Made by a program: the position numbers and the translations under genes
Shown here: piece by piece, positions 17,649-26,758 of the stretch
Layout: every line of letters begins with the position of its first letter
Position numbering within the stretch: the stretch's first letter is position 1
Notes under the pieces: model-generated
What the model saw: only the letters and a program-made list of their open reading frames with translations
What the model was told of the DNA's origin: nothing
Database searches by the model: none
Source of the DNA: Vicingaceae bacterium
GTDB taxonomy: Bacteria > Bacteroidota > Bacteroidia > Flavobacteriales_E > Vicingaceae
Assembly (NCBI GenBank): GCA_028336925.1
Contig: JAOKVV010000010.1
Location: forward strand, 1 to 46,361
DNA length: 46,361 bases
Reading direction: 5' to 3'

Positions 17649-20309
17649 TTATTTGATGATCATTAATGTACCTTTCTGAATCGCTTGCTTATCATCATTT
17701 AAGTCGAGAACATAAAAGTAAGTGCCTGCTTCAACATCACTTCCTGTCCAGTCATTTTTATAATTAGTTGCATCAAGCACCACTCTTCCCCATCTATTAT
17801 AGATGGTTAAACGGTTACCCGGATAGATATCAATTAATCCTAAATTCAACTCATCATTTATTCCATCGCCATTTGGAGTAAACGCATTTGGTACAGTAAC
17901 AATAATCTGACAATCCGGAGTTAAAGTACCTTGACTATATCTACAATCGCCTTTAGTTCCAATAGGTATGCTGTTGTAAGCTCTAATATATCCTTGCGGT
18001 GTACCTAACCCTGGAATACGAGTTGCTAGATTACCCAATGCTGGGCTTGGCGATGCAGTCACTGATAAGGGAGTCCAATTAACACCATCAAGACTGAATT
18101 CATAACCAATAGCTCCTGGAATTGAATCCCATATATACTGCTTTCCATCTGTATTTGCTTGACCGCAGAAAATAATTGGCGCTTCTAAAAATGGAGCCAC
18201 TTCTACATAAATACTATCAACTCCTTCACAACCTGAAAGACTGTTAAGTTTAAATGTATAGACCCCAGTTCGAGTTACCTTTAGTGAGTCAATGGTATCA
18301 TTTTCTAATAAAACACCATTCAAGTACCATTCAATATCAAAAATACTATCATTTACATAATTATATCCTGAGAATAGATCATATTGCTGCCCTTCACATA
18401 TTAACGTATCTCCGCCAAGATTCACATCATATTCCTTGATACGTCTTATAACGAAAGTATCGTTGATGGTACAAGGAGGAATGGCTACTTGGAATGTGTA
18501 TTGTCCGTTTGCTGGAATAATTATAGAATCGGCAATACCAATAATATCTCCTTTGGGACCTTTCCATTGATAAGTATTTGCAACTGCTCCTGAATCTAAC
18601 AAGTAAGCCATATTAATTGTAGGGTAAGGAGAAGTATAACAGAAATCAAAATCAGGTATTTCAACTAAGATTGTTTTGTTCTCTTTGATAAAGATAAAGT
18701 CCTCAGCTTGACAACCACTGTAATCTAATGATACTCCCCAATATCCTGTCGTATCAGCAATTTGAGTGTATTTTTCCCCAACAGTATCTCTAGCACCTGT
18801 AGGCGTATTTCTGTACATCCAAGTATATCTATCTGCTCCTGGAATCGGCGCCGTTAATTGTGGAAATGGATTTTCAGGATTACAGTAAACAATATCTTCA
18901 CCTAAATCTATTTGTAGGTTATTGATAACGAAGATGTCTATTACAGTACTATCAGGTAGTTCTATACCACAGCTTGTTTTCCACGTGTTGAAATCGTCTC
19001 CTGGCTTTAGGTACATTTTTATAATACCACCGTCATTATCCACATTCGGGTCAAACCCTGCAGGTAATCCTAATGGCTCAAATAGTTTTATCCTTATTTT
19101 GTTTGTCTTCAATCCCTTGCAACCATCTGTCGGGTAAACCGAATCGATGGCGTAAATAGTTGGTGGGGTTGTAGTAGAATCAGTAAGTCTTAAATCTGAT
19201 CCATTTACTTCGATGGTATTGCATACAATATCGATATCTAATTCAATGTCGATGTAATAGCTAGCGCAACTAACCGCAATTACATTCGGATTAGCACCTT
19301 TATAACCTACTTGATAAGGATCTATTGCTGCAGATGATATATTTGAGAAAACAGGTACAGAGTCATTACAGAATTCACCAAAAGCAATACGTAAATCTCG
19401 CATTAATGCTCCTCTATATACTTTTTTAGATCTAGTAACTGTCGAGTTGTCCGGAAGTGTATCTACATATAAACTGTCTTTCCACTCTTCTACTTCATAA
19501 GCAAATGTTCCTTGAAACTTTAGCGCAGGGATAAAAGATAGAACTCCTGTTCGTTGATTCAAATTAACAGGCCTATTGACAGTAGGAAGTGGATCATTAC
19601 CTGTGTATCCTGCCGCATAATTAACTTGCTGTCCAAAGCCACTTAGAGCAGGGACTATTTTATAAGAGAGCGAATCCCCATCAGGGTCTGTTGCACTTAA
19701 ATCGAATTGGTATTGTCGACCAATACAAAATGAAGAAACCGGTTCATCATTATTAAATTCAGGCGAATTGTTGTAATACGTTGGAACTGTATTTAATCCA
19801 AAAGTTGGATCCCATGAATTAATATTGTTATTATTAAATTCTACTTGAACGTAAAATGTTGGAGAACTTGAAAGATTATCATTTGGAGGTCTTGCATTTA
19901 TTTCCCAAGAGGCTGTCCAAAAATCGCATTTACCGGGCAATGTAATTGTATCTCTATACAAGTATTCTTCTGTACAAGGCTTATCTTCATCTAAAATACA
20001 GTTGGCTCCTTTAACAACACCACCACCATTTCCAATCACAGTATCTTTAAGGAAAGGATTAAAAGGAGCAAAATTCACCTGTCCGAAACAAGGAGAAAAG
20101 AATCTAGGAGTAATCGTATTAGGGGCTCCAATACCGTCACATTCTCTATAAAAGCGTAAAGTAAAATCATAGGTCAGGGCATCATTGGTATCAATTTGTC
20201 GATAAACAATGTCTCCTGCTGCTACGTGCGATGCTTTAACGGTGTTGGATACGGATAAACCTGTAAGCAACAGCGCAAATAAGAGGATAGGTAAAAATAA
20301 CTTTTTCAT
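17649..20309 (-). CDS. Large secreted protein with T9SS type-B (gliding-motility) C-terminal domain
   Basis: 886 residues. Signal peptide at 1-26 (MKKLFLPILLFALLLTGLSV), mature start near ASHVAAGDIVYRQ. The N-terminal region resembles that of the CTD protein at 13335-15974: the ASH/ATH opening, a cadherin-like DPDGDSLSYKI segment and a conserved ALMRDLRI motif (VMRDLQI in the other). The middle holds Ig/PKD-like modules with paired Cys. The last 81 residues are a type-B sorting domain (VPNAFTPNGDGINDEL, IYNRWGRVV, final KGTLMIIK). Probably an adhesin-like surface protein exported by T9SS; ligand unknown. It is divergent from lipA across 254 nt in which I find no further gene. Confidence 0.88.
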   Translation of the reverse strand: MKKLFLPILLFALLLTGLSVSNTVKASHVAAGDIVYRQIDTNDALTYDFTLRFYRECDGIGAPNTITPRFFSPCFGQVNFAPFNPFLKDTVIGNGGGVVKGANCILDEDKPCTEEYLYRDTITLPGKCDFWTASWEINARPPNDNLSSSPTFYVQVEFNNNNINSWDPTFGLNTVPTYYNNSPEFNNDEPVSSFCIGRQYQFDLSATDPDGDSLSYKIVPALSGFGQQVNYAAGYTGNDPLPTVNRPVNLNQRTGVLSFIPALKFQGTFAYEVEEWKDSLYVDTLPDNSTVTRSKKVYRGALMRDLRIAFGEFCNDSVPVFSNISSAAIDPYQVGYKGANPNVIAVSCASYYIDIELDIDIVCNTIEVNGSDLRLTDSTTTPPTIYAIDSVYPTDGCKGLKTNKIRIKLFEPLGLPAGFDPNVDNDGGIIKMYLKPGDDFNTWKTSCGIELPDSTVIDIFVINNLQIDLGEDIVYCNPENPFPQLTAPIPGADRYTWMYRNTPTGARDTVGEKYTQIADTTGYWGVSLDYSGCQAEDFIFIKENKTILVEIPDFDFCYTSPYPTINMAYLLDSGAVANTYQWKGPKGDIIGIADSIIIPANGQYTFQVAIPPCTINDTFVIRRIKEYDVNLGGDTLICEGQQYDLFSGYNYVNDSIFDIEWYLNGVLLENDTIDSLKVTRTGVYTFKLNSLSGCEGVDSIYVEVAPFLEAPIIFCGQANTDGKQYIWDSIPGAIGYEFSLDGVNWTPLSVTASPSPALGNLATRIPGLGTPQGYIRAYNSIPIGTKGDCRYSQGTLTPDCQIIVTVPNAFTPNGDGINDELNLGLIDIYPGNRLTIYNRWGRVVLDATNYKNDWTGSDVEAGTYFYVLDLNDDKQAIQKGTLMIIK

Positions 20310-20528
20310 AATAGTTGTTCAATTAAGTATCAATTTTAACTGATAAGCCCGTAAAGAAACGTAAAAATAGTAGTGTTTACAAATCTTTTCAGAACATTTC
20401 GAATCTATGACGCAAGCTTTTCTTTTTAGGTTGCATTTTATATTTAAAATCATTTATTAACGACTTAACCATGTCTATAAATATTCTCTGATTTTCACTT
20501 GAACATTTTCTAGTTAAGATGGTATAAT

Positions 20529-20536
20529 TAACTTTG
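20529..20536 (+). promoter_or_regulatory. -7 box for lipA
   Basis: TAACTTTG, exact match, 27 nt before the TTG start of lipA. Lies in the 254-nt divergent gap; the rest of that gap shows only AT-rich sequence and no convincing second promoter. Confidence 0.5.
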
Positions 20537-20563
20537 TAGCTATAGTCTAAAAATTTAAGGAAG

Positions 20564-21442
20564 TTGGCGAATTTATTTAAGAACAAAACAGATCAAGAAG
20601 TAAAGATTGGTAAGCCTAAATGGTTAAAGTCAAAAATTTCTTCCGGAGAGGAGTACAAGAAGCTAAAGAATATTGTAGACGAAAATAATCTGCATACTAT
20701 CTGCCAGTCAGGGAAATGCCCTAATCAGGCTGAATGTTGGGGAGCAGGAACAGCTACTTTCATGATTTTAGGTAATACGTGCACGCGTTCTTGCCAATTT
20801 TGTAATGTAGCAACAGGAAAAGGAGATGATCTTGATCCTTTTGAGCCGCTCAAAATAGCTCGGTCGGTGGAATTGATGAAACTACAGCATTGTGTCATCA
20901 CTTCAGTAGATCGAGATGATTTAGAAGATGGTGGAGCAAATGCTTGGAAGCGCACCATAGATTTGATTAGAAAATACAACCCTACAACCACTATAGAAAC
21001 CTTAATTCCTGATTTTAAAGGGGAATGGGATAATTTACAGTACATTATTGATGTTAAGCCTGAAATTGTTTCACACAACATTGAAACAGTTGAAAGGATA
21101 ACTAAGGAAGTTAGAATTCAGGCGAAGTACTGGAGAAGTATTGAGGTATTAGATCGATTAAAAAAAGGGGGAATAGAGCGAACTAAGTCTGGTATTATGG
21201 TAGGTCTTGGCGAGACGGAAGCGGAGGTGATTAAAACAATGGAGGATCTACGCAACGTGGATGTTAATATATTGACAATAGGACAATACTTACAACCAAC
21301 AAAAAAGCACCTACCTGTTTCAGAGTTTGTTCATCCAGATGTTTTTGCTAAGTATAAAGAAGTAGGAATAGCTCTTGGATTTACTCACGTGGAGAGCGGT
21401 CCATTAGTTAGATCATCTTATCATGCTGAGAGACATATTTAG
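20564..21442 (+). CDS. lipA: Lipoyl synthase (radical SAM)
   Basis: Inserts two sulfurs into octanoyl groups on lipoyl domains. 292 residues with a TTG start preceded by AAGGAAG; no in-frame ATG lies before the first conserved motif. The auxiliary-cluster cysteines are C47, C52 and C58 ([12 protein letters not shown]) and the radical-SAM cysteines C73, C77 and C80 (CTRSCQFC). The C-terminal RSSYHAE carries the Ser that ligates the auxiliary cluster. It converges with lipB, which supplies its octanoylated substrate; 71 nt separate the stop codons. Confidence 0.97.
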   Translation: MANLFKNKTDQEVKIGKPKWLKSKISSGEEYKKLKNIVDENNLHTICQSGKCPNQAECWGAGTATFMILGNTCTRSCQFCNVATGKGDDLDPFEPLKIARSVELMKLQHCVITSVDRDDLEDGGANAWKRTIDLIRKYNPTTTIETLIPDFKGEWDNLQYIIDVKPEIVSHNIETVERITKEVRIQAKYWRSIEVLDRLKKGGIERTKSGIMVGLGETEAEVIKTMEDLRNVDVNILTIGQYLQPTKKHLPVSEFVHPDVFAKYKEVGIALGFTHVESGPLVRSSYHAERHI

Positions 21443-21513
21443 ATCATTGAATCAATTTATAATTGGTTGAAATAGCATTGAGTTTTTAATGATTTACCTT
21501 AATAATTTCACAA

Positions 21514-22185
21514 TTAGAAGTCAGCTACTACAAAACGTGCTTTCATCTTTTCAATAAACAATTGCTGTACTTCTTGCATTGGCAAAGTTCTTCCGAGCTC
21601 TTGTTCTAGAGAGGTAACCCCTTTATCGGTTATGCCACATGGCACAATGTGATCAAAATAAGACAAGTCGGTGTTTACATTAAATGCAAATCCGTGCATG
21701 GTGATACCCATACTCACTTTTATACCAACAGCGCATATTTTTTTTGGATATTCACCTCGAGCATCTATCCAAACTCCGCTTGCTGATTCAATTCTTTCTC
21801 CAATTAACCCATAATGTACTAAGCAGTCAATTACTACATCTTCTAGAAGTTCTACATATTGGCGAACTCCTAAATCAAAGTGGCTTAAATCAAAAATTGG
21901 ATAACCTACCATTTGTCCGGGGCCATGGTATGTTATATCTCCGCCTCTATTCGTTGCTACGTAAGTGGCTCCTAGATCTTCAGGTGTAACTTTTAGGTTG
22001 CTAACTTCTCCTGATTTACCGAGTGTGTAAACAGGGGAGTGCTCTAATAACATTAAATAGTTTGAACTGTCTTTACCCTGCTTTCTTAAGTTCAGTTTAT
22101 GGTTGTATAGTTCTTCTTGGAAAGAGAGTGCAGATAAATAATCCGTTTCACTCAAGATTAACTCTCCAAATTTTCTGTTCCCCAT
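21514..22185 (-). CDS. lipB: Octanoyl-[ACP]:protein N-octanoyltransferase
   Basis: Transfers octanoate from ACP to apo-lipoyl domains. ATG 22185 is chosen (223 residues); a TTG three codons earlier is the alternative. The signature RGGDITYHGPGQ (about 80-91) and the catalytic Lys149 (KICAVGIKV) and Cys183 (HIVPCGI) are visible; their 34-residue spacing equals that of the E. coli Lys135/Cys169 pair. A minus-strand -7-like TATATTTG overlaps the start codon region of the divergent gene at 22239. Confidence 0.96.
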   Translation of the reverse strand: MGNRKFGELILSETDYLSALSFQEELYNHKLNLRKQGKDSSNYLMLLEHSPVYTLGKSGEVSNLKVTPEDLGATYVATNRGGDITYHGPGQMVGYPIFDLSHFDLGVRQYVELLEDVVIDCLVHYGLIGERIESASGVWIDARGEYPKKICAVGIKVSMGITMHGFAFNVNTDLSYFDHIVPCGITDKGVTSLEQELGRTLPMQEVQQLFIEKMKARFVVADF

Positions 22186-22238
22186 AATGCTCAATTTGTA
22201 TACTTTATCTCTATTAGAATAATTGGTAAATTTATAGA

Positions 22239-22955
22239 ATGCAAATATATTTACGCTATTTCCTTGGTATTTTTATGTGGTTTCCCCTACCGCTCAGTAA
22301 TTTGTTTGCTCAGAATACATTCATAGGTTCTTTTCTGCAATTGCATGTGAGTAGCCCTTCAAGTTTTAATGATAATTTCTATCTTCCGGACAAACTAAGT
22401 AACGAAGACTATCGATCAACGATAACTTATAAGAGTCAACCGGGATTTTCCATCGGCGCAAGCGTTCAACATACGGTGAATGAAAGATGGTCCGTTTTTT
22501 TTATTCCTTCCGGTCAGTTTATCAACCAATCATTTAGTAATACGATTACTCCAAAAGATATTAATAGTGAGGTAGATCCATTTATAATTAATCACTCCTA
22601 TCATTTGTATTATTTGTCTACAGGAATATATGTAGGATATGCACCCAAGGGATATTTTAAAAAATCATTAATTGCCAGAGCAGGAGCAGCGCTTCACACC
22701 CTGCTCTATCAAGACTATAATTCTCGACCAAGTTCTGAAAGTCCTTCTAAATTTAACGCTACTTTTGCCACCCTTCAAGTAGAGTTGGGAACTCGATTTA
22801 TACTTTCAAACAATAAGCCATTGGAGCTTACCTTTGCGATTGAAGCAGATGTTACAGGATATGAAGCGGCTGTATTGACCCTGAATAATCCTTTTCCAAA
22901 GCCGGCCAATTTGTTTACTGCTGGTATGCGAGTGCATTATTTTTTATTTAATTGA
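22239..22955 (+). CDS. Exported outer-membrane beta-barrel-like protein of unknown function
   Basis: 238 residues with a signal peptide (hydrophobic 5-22) whose likely cleavage is after NLFA, leaving an N-terminal Gln. The rest alternates polar and aromatic residues in strands (GFSIGASVQHTV, YYLSTGIYVGYAP, LQVELGTRFIL) and ends in an aromatic residue pattern (VHYFLF), as in outer-membrane beta-barrels. I do not recognise a named family. rnhA follows 3 nt after its stop, so the two are surely co-transcribed, without an obvious functional link. Confidence 0.7.
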   Translation: MQIYLRYFLGIFMWFPLPLSNLFAQNTFIGSFLQLHVSSPSSFNDNFYLPDKLSNEDYRSTITYKSQPGFSIGASVQHTVNERWSVFFIPSGQFINQSFSNTITPKDINSEVDPFIINHSYHLYYLSTGIYVGYAPKGYFKKSLIARAGAALHTLLYQDYNSRPSSESPSKFNATFATLQVELGTRFILSNNKPLELTFAIEADVTGYEAAVLTLNNPFPKPANLFTAGMRVHYFLFN

Positions 22956-22958
22956 CTA

Positions 22959-23432
22959 TTGGCACAAATAACAATATATACAGATGGATCAGCTAAAGGG
23001 AACCCAGGTCCTGGGGGTTACGGTATTGTCTTACAAAGCGGGCCACACAAAAAGGAAGTTTCAGAAGGTTTTCGGCATACCACTAATAATAGAATGGAGC
23101 TACTGAGTGTAATCGTTGCACTTGAAATGCTAAAAGTTAGCCCATCTGAGGTGGTCGTTTATACTGACTCTAAGTACGTAGCTGATGCAGTGGAGAAGGG
23201 TTGGGTATTTAATTGGGTAAAGACTAATTTTAAAAATAAAAAGAACAGCGACTTATGGAAACGATTTTTAAAAATCTATAAAAATCACCAAGTTAAATTT
23301 CAGTGGGTAAAGGGTCATGCAGGAAATCCTTTAAATGAAAGATGCGACCGCCTAGCATTTGGGGCCGCATCTCAAGATCAGTCTAAGTTGTCAGTGGATG
23401 CTTGGTTTGAAGAGAACCAAGCTACAGGATAG
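22959..23432 (+). CDS. rnhA: Ribonuclease HI
   Basis: Cleaves RNA in RNA-DNA hybrids. 157 residues from a TTG start (no ATG before the first catalytic motif). The active-site residues are Asp9 (YTDGS), Glu47 (NRMEL), Asp70 (TDSKYV), His120 (KGHAGN) and Asp130 (CDRLA), all present. It sits 3 nt after the outer-membrane-like gene and converges on the aminopeptidase gene with a single base between the stop codons and no terminator hairpin. Confidence 0.96.
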   Translation: MAQITIYTDGSAKGNPGPGGYGIVLQSGPHKKEVSEGFRHTTNNRMELLSVIVALEMLKVSPSEVVVYTDSKYVADAVEKGWVFNWVKTNFKNKKNSDLWKRFLKIYKNHQVKFQWVKGHAGNPLNERCDRLAFGAASQDQSKLSVDAWFEENQATG

Positions 23433-23433
23433 T

Positions 23434-26070
23434 TTATTTTGCTTTTTCTATCGCTTCTAAGATTCTAGTATTCGTTTCTTTTGCTTTGATCTCAGTAATT
23501 GCCTCTTGCAATTTATTAGCTACTTTTTGATGATTATTTTTATCTTCTTTTAAATTAGAAAGGGCAGTTTCGTCAACCGTATTATCTATTTTTTTATCCA
23601 GTTTATTCAAATTGCTATTGATAGATTTGTTCATTTCTAAGATAGCATTTGTAGCTACTATCCTCATCCACCAAGCATTTTCTATCAAAGCAGAGTTTTT
23701 GAATGTTTCCACTGATTTACCCATGTAGAGTGCATTTTGCCCTTTAATAAAGTCGGCATAACCTGCCAATACTCCATAACGATCAAACCCACTAGTTCTA
23801 GTCATAGCGGCTTCATAAAATGTTTGGTATTTAGCGTCTGTTTCACCCGCGTATATTTCTGAAATAATAGAAATTATATCTATGTTGTCAGACTGCTCCA
23901 TTCTTTCTGCTGCGGCTAAGCCCTCTTCCTTATTGGTTTCGTAAAGCGCATAAAGTGAAGTAGCTACTACCACATAAGAAGAGTCATTTAACCCATTATT
24001 AAAGATGAATCTAAAATCATTTCCCCCCTTAAAATCAGTTGCTAATACATCAATTGCTGCTGCACGAACACTTGATTTTTCGTCGAACTGAGCTAGCGCA
24101 ACTAAACGCTCTTTAGTTAGGTTTGGTAGTAGGTTAATTGCATTTTCTAAGCTGTAAATAGCCACTTCTTTAATCCCCCAAAAACGATCATCAAGTGCTT
24201 GAATGATTGTTCGGGCAGCTAAGGTGTCATTCTCAGTACTTAGTGCTAAAATCGCTTCTTTTTTATCTTCAAATAAAGTGCCTCTTTCATATAAAGTCAC
24301 CCAAGATCGTAAGTTCTTTTTATGATCAATTTTTTCGCATAATAGGTATTTATCAGCATCAAAGTTTACCAATATTGGTTTAGTAGCTGATTTAAATTCA
24401 AATATTTGACGTTCTTTTGTTACTTCTATTTCATGACGAGTAATTGTGTTTTCATGATAGATGTCTATCGCAACAGGCAATCGGTATAGTGGTATAGACT
24501 TTAAGTTTTGAGTTTGTTCTACCGTTACAAATTGCAAACCTAGGTCTTCATCATAAGCATAGGAGATATCCAAAACAGGATGCCCGCTTGCTAAGAACCA
24601 CTGATTAAAAAACCAATTCAAGTCCTGACCGCTGACCTTTTCCATCGCTAGACGCAATTGATGAATTTCTACCGCTTGGTACTTATTGTCTTCTAGGTAA
24701 ACTCTTAGACCTTCAAAAAACACTTCATCCCCTAAATTATTTCTTAGCATGTGTAAAATGCGGCCACCTTTAGCATAACTGTGGCTGTCAAACATGTCTT
24801 CTTTGTTATCGAAGTAATATCGAATCATATCCACTTGCTTGCGTTTAGATTCTCTCAAATAGCTCATTAAATCTTGAGCAATGTGGTAATCTGCCCACAT
24901 TTTCCCATCCTTATATTCTCTCCATAGGTATTCGCCATAAGTAGCAAATGATTCATTTAAAGGAAGGTTAGACCATGATTCACACGTAACTAAATCACCA
25001 AACCAGTGGTGAAATAACTCATGAGAAACGACATCTTCTGCTGAATTATCGATTAAATAACGGTGGTCGCCTTGAGCAAACTCTCCAAATATTACACCTG
25101 TGGTGTTTTCCATAGCCCCTGAAACATAATCCCTAACGACTATCTGATCATATTTTTCCCATGGGTAATCTACTCCTAGTTTTTTAGAGTAGAATTCTAA
25201 CATTTCAGGAGTATGAGGAAAAATCTCTTTTGCATGTTCCTCAAATTTTGGCTCTACATAATAGTTTACGCCAATGTTTCTCCATGAATCTCTTACAACA
25301 GCAAATTCTCCAACCGCCATCATGGCTAAATACGGTGCGTGAGGTAGTTTTTGTTTCCAATAGTCGGTTCGGGTTCCATCACCATTTTCCGTTTGAAAAA
25401 GCAACAACCCATTTGATAACGTTACATATTGCGTATCTACTGTCATGTAGATTTCTTGTGTCATTTTTTCATTTGGAGCATCAATCGTTGGAAACCAGCA
25501 CGAACTAGCCTCTGTTTCACCTTGCGTCCAGATTTGCTTTGGTTTATTAGCTTCTTCTCCATTTGGGTTGATAAAGTAAAGTCCTTTATCAGATGTGATT
25601 GCCGCGCTACCCCCTTCTTCTAACTCATTTGGTTTAGCGATGTAGGTCATTGCTATTTGGTAAGTATCATTTCTAGTGTAAGTCTTACCTAGATTAATTC
25701 GCACACGCATATTATCTGTGTAGGAATAACTTAATGAGGTCTCAGCTCCATTTTTCGCCACAAGATTGATTTCTTTTATCTCAAATCCCTTTGCATCTAG
25801 CCAAAGTGAATCAGTTGGCAGGAAGTGCGGTTTAAGGGTAAGGTTGGCTCTTCCATAAAGGTGTGCATTCGGCCAATCAAACTTTACATCTAATTTGGTA
25901 TGAATTAAATCATTTACACGTGTTTCTGAAGGTTGATATTCAAGTGGATTATCAGGTTTTACTGTTATTTCGCCTAAATCTACTTCTTCTATTTTTTCTG
26001 TTTTATTCAAGATAGAACAAGATGCTAATAAAAGCATTGAACTAACGGCAACTATAAGTTGATTCTTCAT
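23434..26070 (-). CDS. M1-family aminopeptidase lipoprotein
   Basis: Zinc aminopeptidase of 878 residues that trims N-terminal residues from peptides. The N-terminus is a lipoprotein signal with lipobox LLASC (Cys18), so it is membrane-anchored on the envelope side. The exopeptidase motif GAMEN is at 318-322, the zinc motif HELFHHW at 350-356 (ligands His350, His354, Glu373; catalytic Glu351). The C-terminal 250 residues are helical HEAT-like repeats. Its promoter is close to the ideal TTTG-N19-TAnnTTTG form. Confidence 0.93.
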   Translation of the reverse strand: MKNQLIVAVSSMLLLASCSILNKTEKIEEVDLGEITVKPDNPLEYQPSETRVNDLIHTKLDVKFDWPNAHLYGRANLTLKPHFLPTDSLWLDAKGFEIKEINLVAKNGAETSLSYSYTDNMRVRINLGKTYTRNDTYQIAMTYIAKPNELEEGGSAAITSDKGLYFINPNGEEANKPKQIWTQGETEASSCWFPTIDAPNEKMTQEIYMTVDTQYVTLSNGLLLFQTENGDGTRTDYWKQKLPHAPYLAMMAVGEFAVVRDSWRNIGVNYYVEPKFEEHAKEIFPHTPEMLEFYSKKLGVDYPWEKYDQIVVRDYVSGAMENTTGVIFGEFAQGDHRYLIDNSAEDVVSHELFHHWFGDLVTCESWSNLPLNESFATYGEYLWREYKDGKMWADYHIAQDLMSYLRESKRKQVDMIRYYFDNKEDMFDSHSYAKGGRILHMLRNNLGDEVFFEGLRVYLEDNKYQAVEIHQLRLAMEKVSGQDLNWFFNQWFLASGHPVLDISYAYDEDLGLQFVTVEQTQNLKSIPLYRLPVAIDIYHENTITRHEIEVTKERQIFEFKSATKPILVNFDADKYLLCEKIDHKKNLRSWVTLYERGTLFEDKKEAILALSTENDTLAARTIIQALDDRFWGIKEVAIYSLENAINLLPNLTKERLVALAQFDEKSSVRAAAIDVLATDFKGGNDFRFIFNNGLNDSSYVVVATSLYALYETNKEEGLAAAERMEQSDNIDIISIISEIYAGETDAKYQTFYEAAMTRTSGFDRYGVLAGYADFIKGQNALYMGKSVETFKNSALIENAWWMRIVATNAILEMNKSINSNLNKLDKKIDNTVDETALSNLKEDKNNHQKVANKLQEAITEIKAKETNTRILEAIEKAK

Positions 26071-26096
26071 GGATTTTCTATTAAAATATCAATCGA

Positions 26097-26127
26097 CAAA
26101 GTTGACTAAAGTTTGTGGATTTTCAAA
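26097..26127 (-). promoter_or_regulatory. Promoter of the M1 aminopeptidase gene
   Basis: On minus: TTTG (26127-26124), 19 nt spacer, CAACTTTG (26104-26097), one mismatch from TAnnTTTG. The spacing is the Bacteroidota standard and the ATG follows 26 nt later. Confidence 0.6.
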
Positions 26128-26215
26128 TAGATAAGGATTAGCGAAGTTTGAAGCAAAAAATCAAGCAGAAATCACATAATATGAGAATGAATTATAGAAT
26201 CGAATTAAAAATTTT

Positions 26216-26223
26216 TACTTTTG
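26216..26223 (+). promoter_or_regulatory. -7 box directly before the biotin carrier gene
   Basis: TACTTTTG, exact match, ends 4 nt before the ATG at 26228. If used, the mRNA would be nearly leaderless. No -33 TTTG at standard spacing. Confidence 0.45.
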
Positions 26224-26227
26224 TTGT

Positions 26228-26746
26228 ATGACACAAGAATTAACGATCCACACAGAAAAAGAGACCATTCACCAAGTTCAATTTGAGAATGATGAATTGA
26301 CATCAGGTTTACTAAATGGGAACTCTTTCGATTGGGATGTAGTGGCAATTAATGCGACTACCTTTCACATAATCAAGGATAACAAATCTTACAGGGTTGA
26401 GTTGTTGGAAAAAGATAGTTCAACCAAGTCTTATGTGATTAAAGTAAATGGCAAAAAGATACCATTGAAAATAGCAGATCAGTTTGATAAACTGTTGCAT
26501 CAATTAGGCATGGATGATCTTAATTCGGCTAAGGTAGATGAATTAAAAGCCCCAATGCCCGGGTTAGTTCTAAAAACCAATGTAGAAGTAGGGCAGAAAG
26601 TTGCAGCAGGAGATGCTTTGATGGTGTTAGAGGCAATGAAAATGGAGAACGTTTTAAAATCGCCTACTGATGGAATTATTAAGTCTATTGACGCAGAAAT
26701 TGGTAAAGCAGTTGAGAAAAATCAGGTATTAATCACCTTTGAGTAA
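26228..26746 (+). CDS. Stand-alone biotin carboxyl carrier protein
   Basis: 172 residues. The C-terminal biotinyl domain (about 103-172) holds KAPMPGLVLK and EAMKM at 135-139 with biotinylated Lys138. The EAMKM form and the MPG segment match carriers of acyl-CoA carboxylases and decarboxylases (propionyl-CoA, methylmalonyl-CoA, oxaloacetate or pyruvate type), unlike the EAMKL of accB here. The N-terminal 100 residues are a strand-rich domain seen in such carriers. No carboxylase or carboxyltransferase gene adjoins; the next gene, 12 nt on, is a lipoprotein. The partner enzyme must be encoded elsewhere. Confidence 0.85.
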   Translation: MTQELTIHTEKETIHQVQFENDELTSGLLNGNSFDWDVVAINATTFHIIKDNKSYRVELLEKDSSTKSYVIKVNGKKIPLKIADQFDKLLHQLGMDDLNSAKVDELKAPMPGLVLKTNVEVGQKVAAGDALMVLEAMKMENVLKSPTDGIIKSIDAEIGKAVEKNQVLITFE

Positions 26747-26758
26747 ATCATAGATATA

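Noticed and set aside
20389-20586. 65-residue minus-strand open frame in the divergent gap before lipA
   Set aside because: It overlaps the lipA start and promoter, is Lys/Phe/Asn rich as random AT-rich sequence would be, and has no motif. The possibility of a small gene is not fully excluded.
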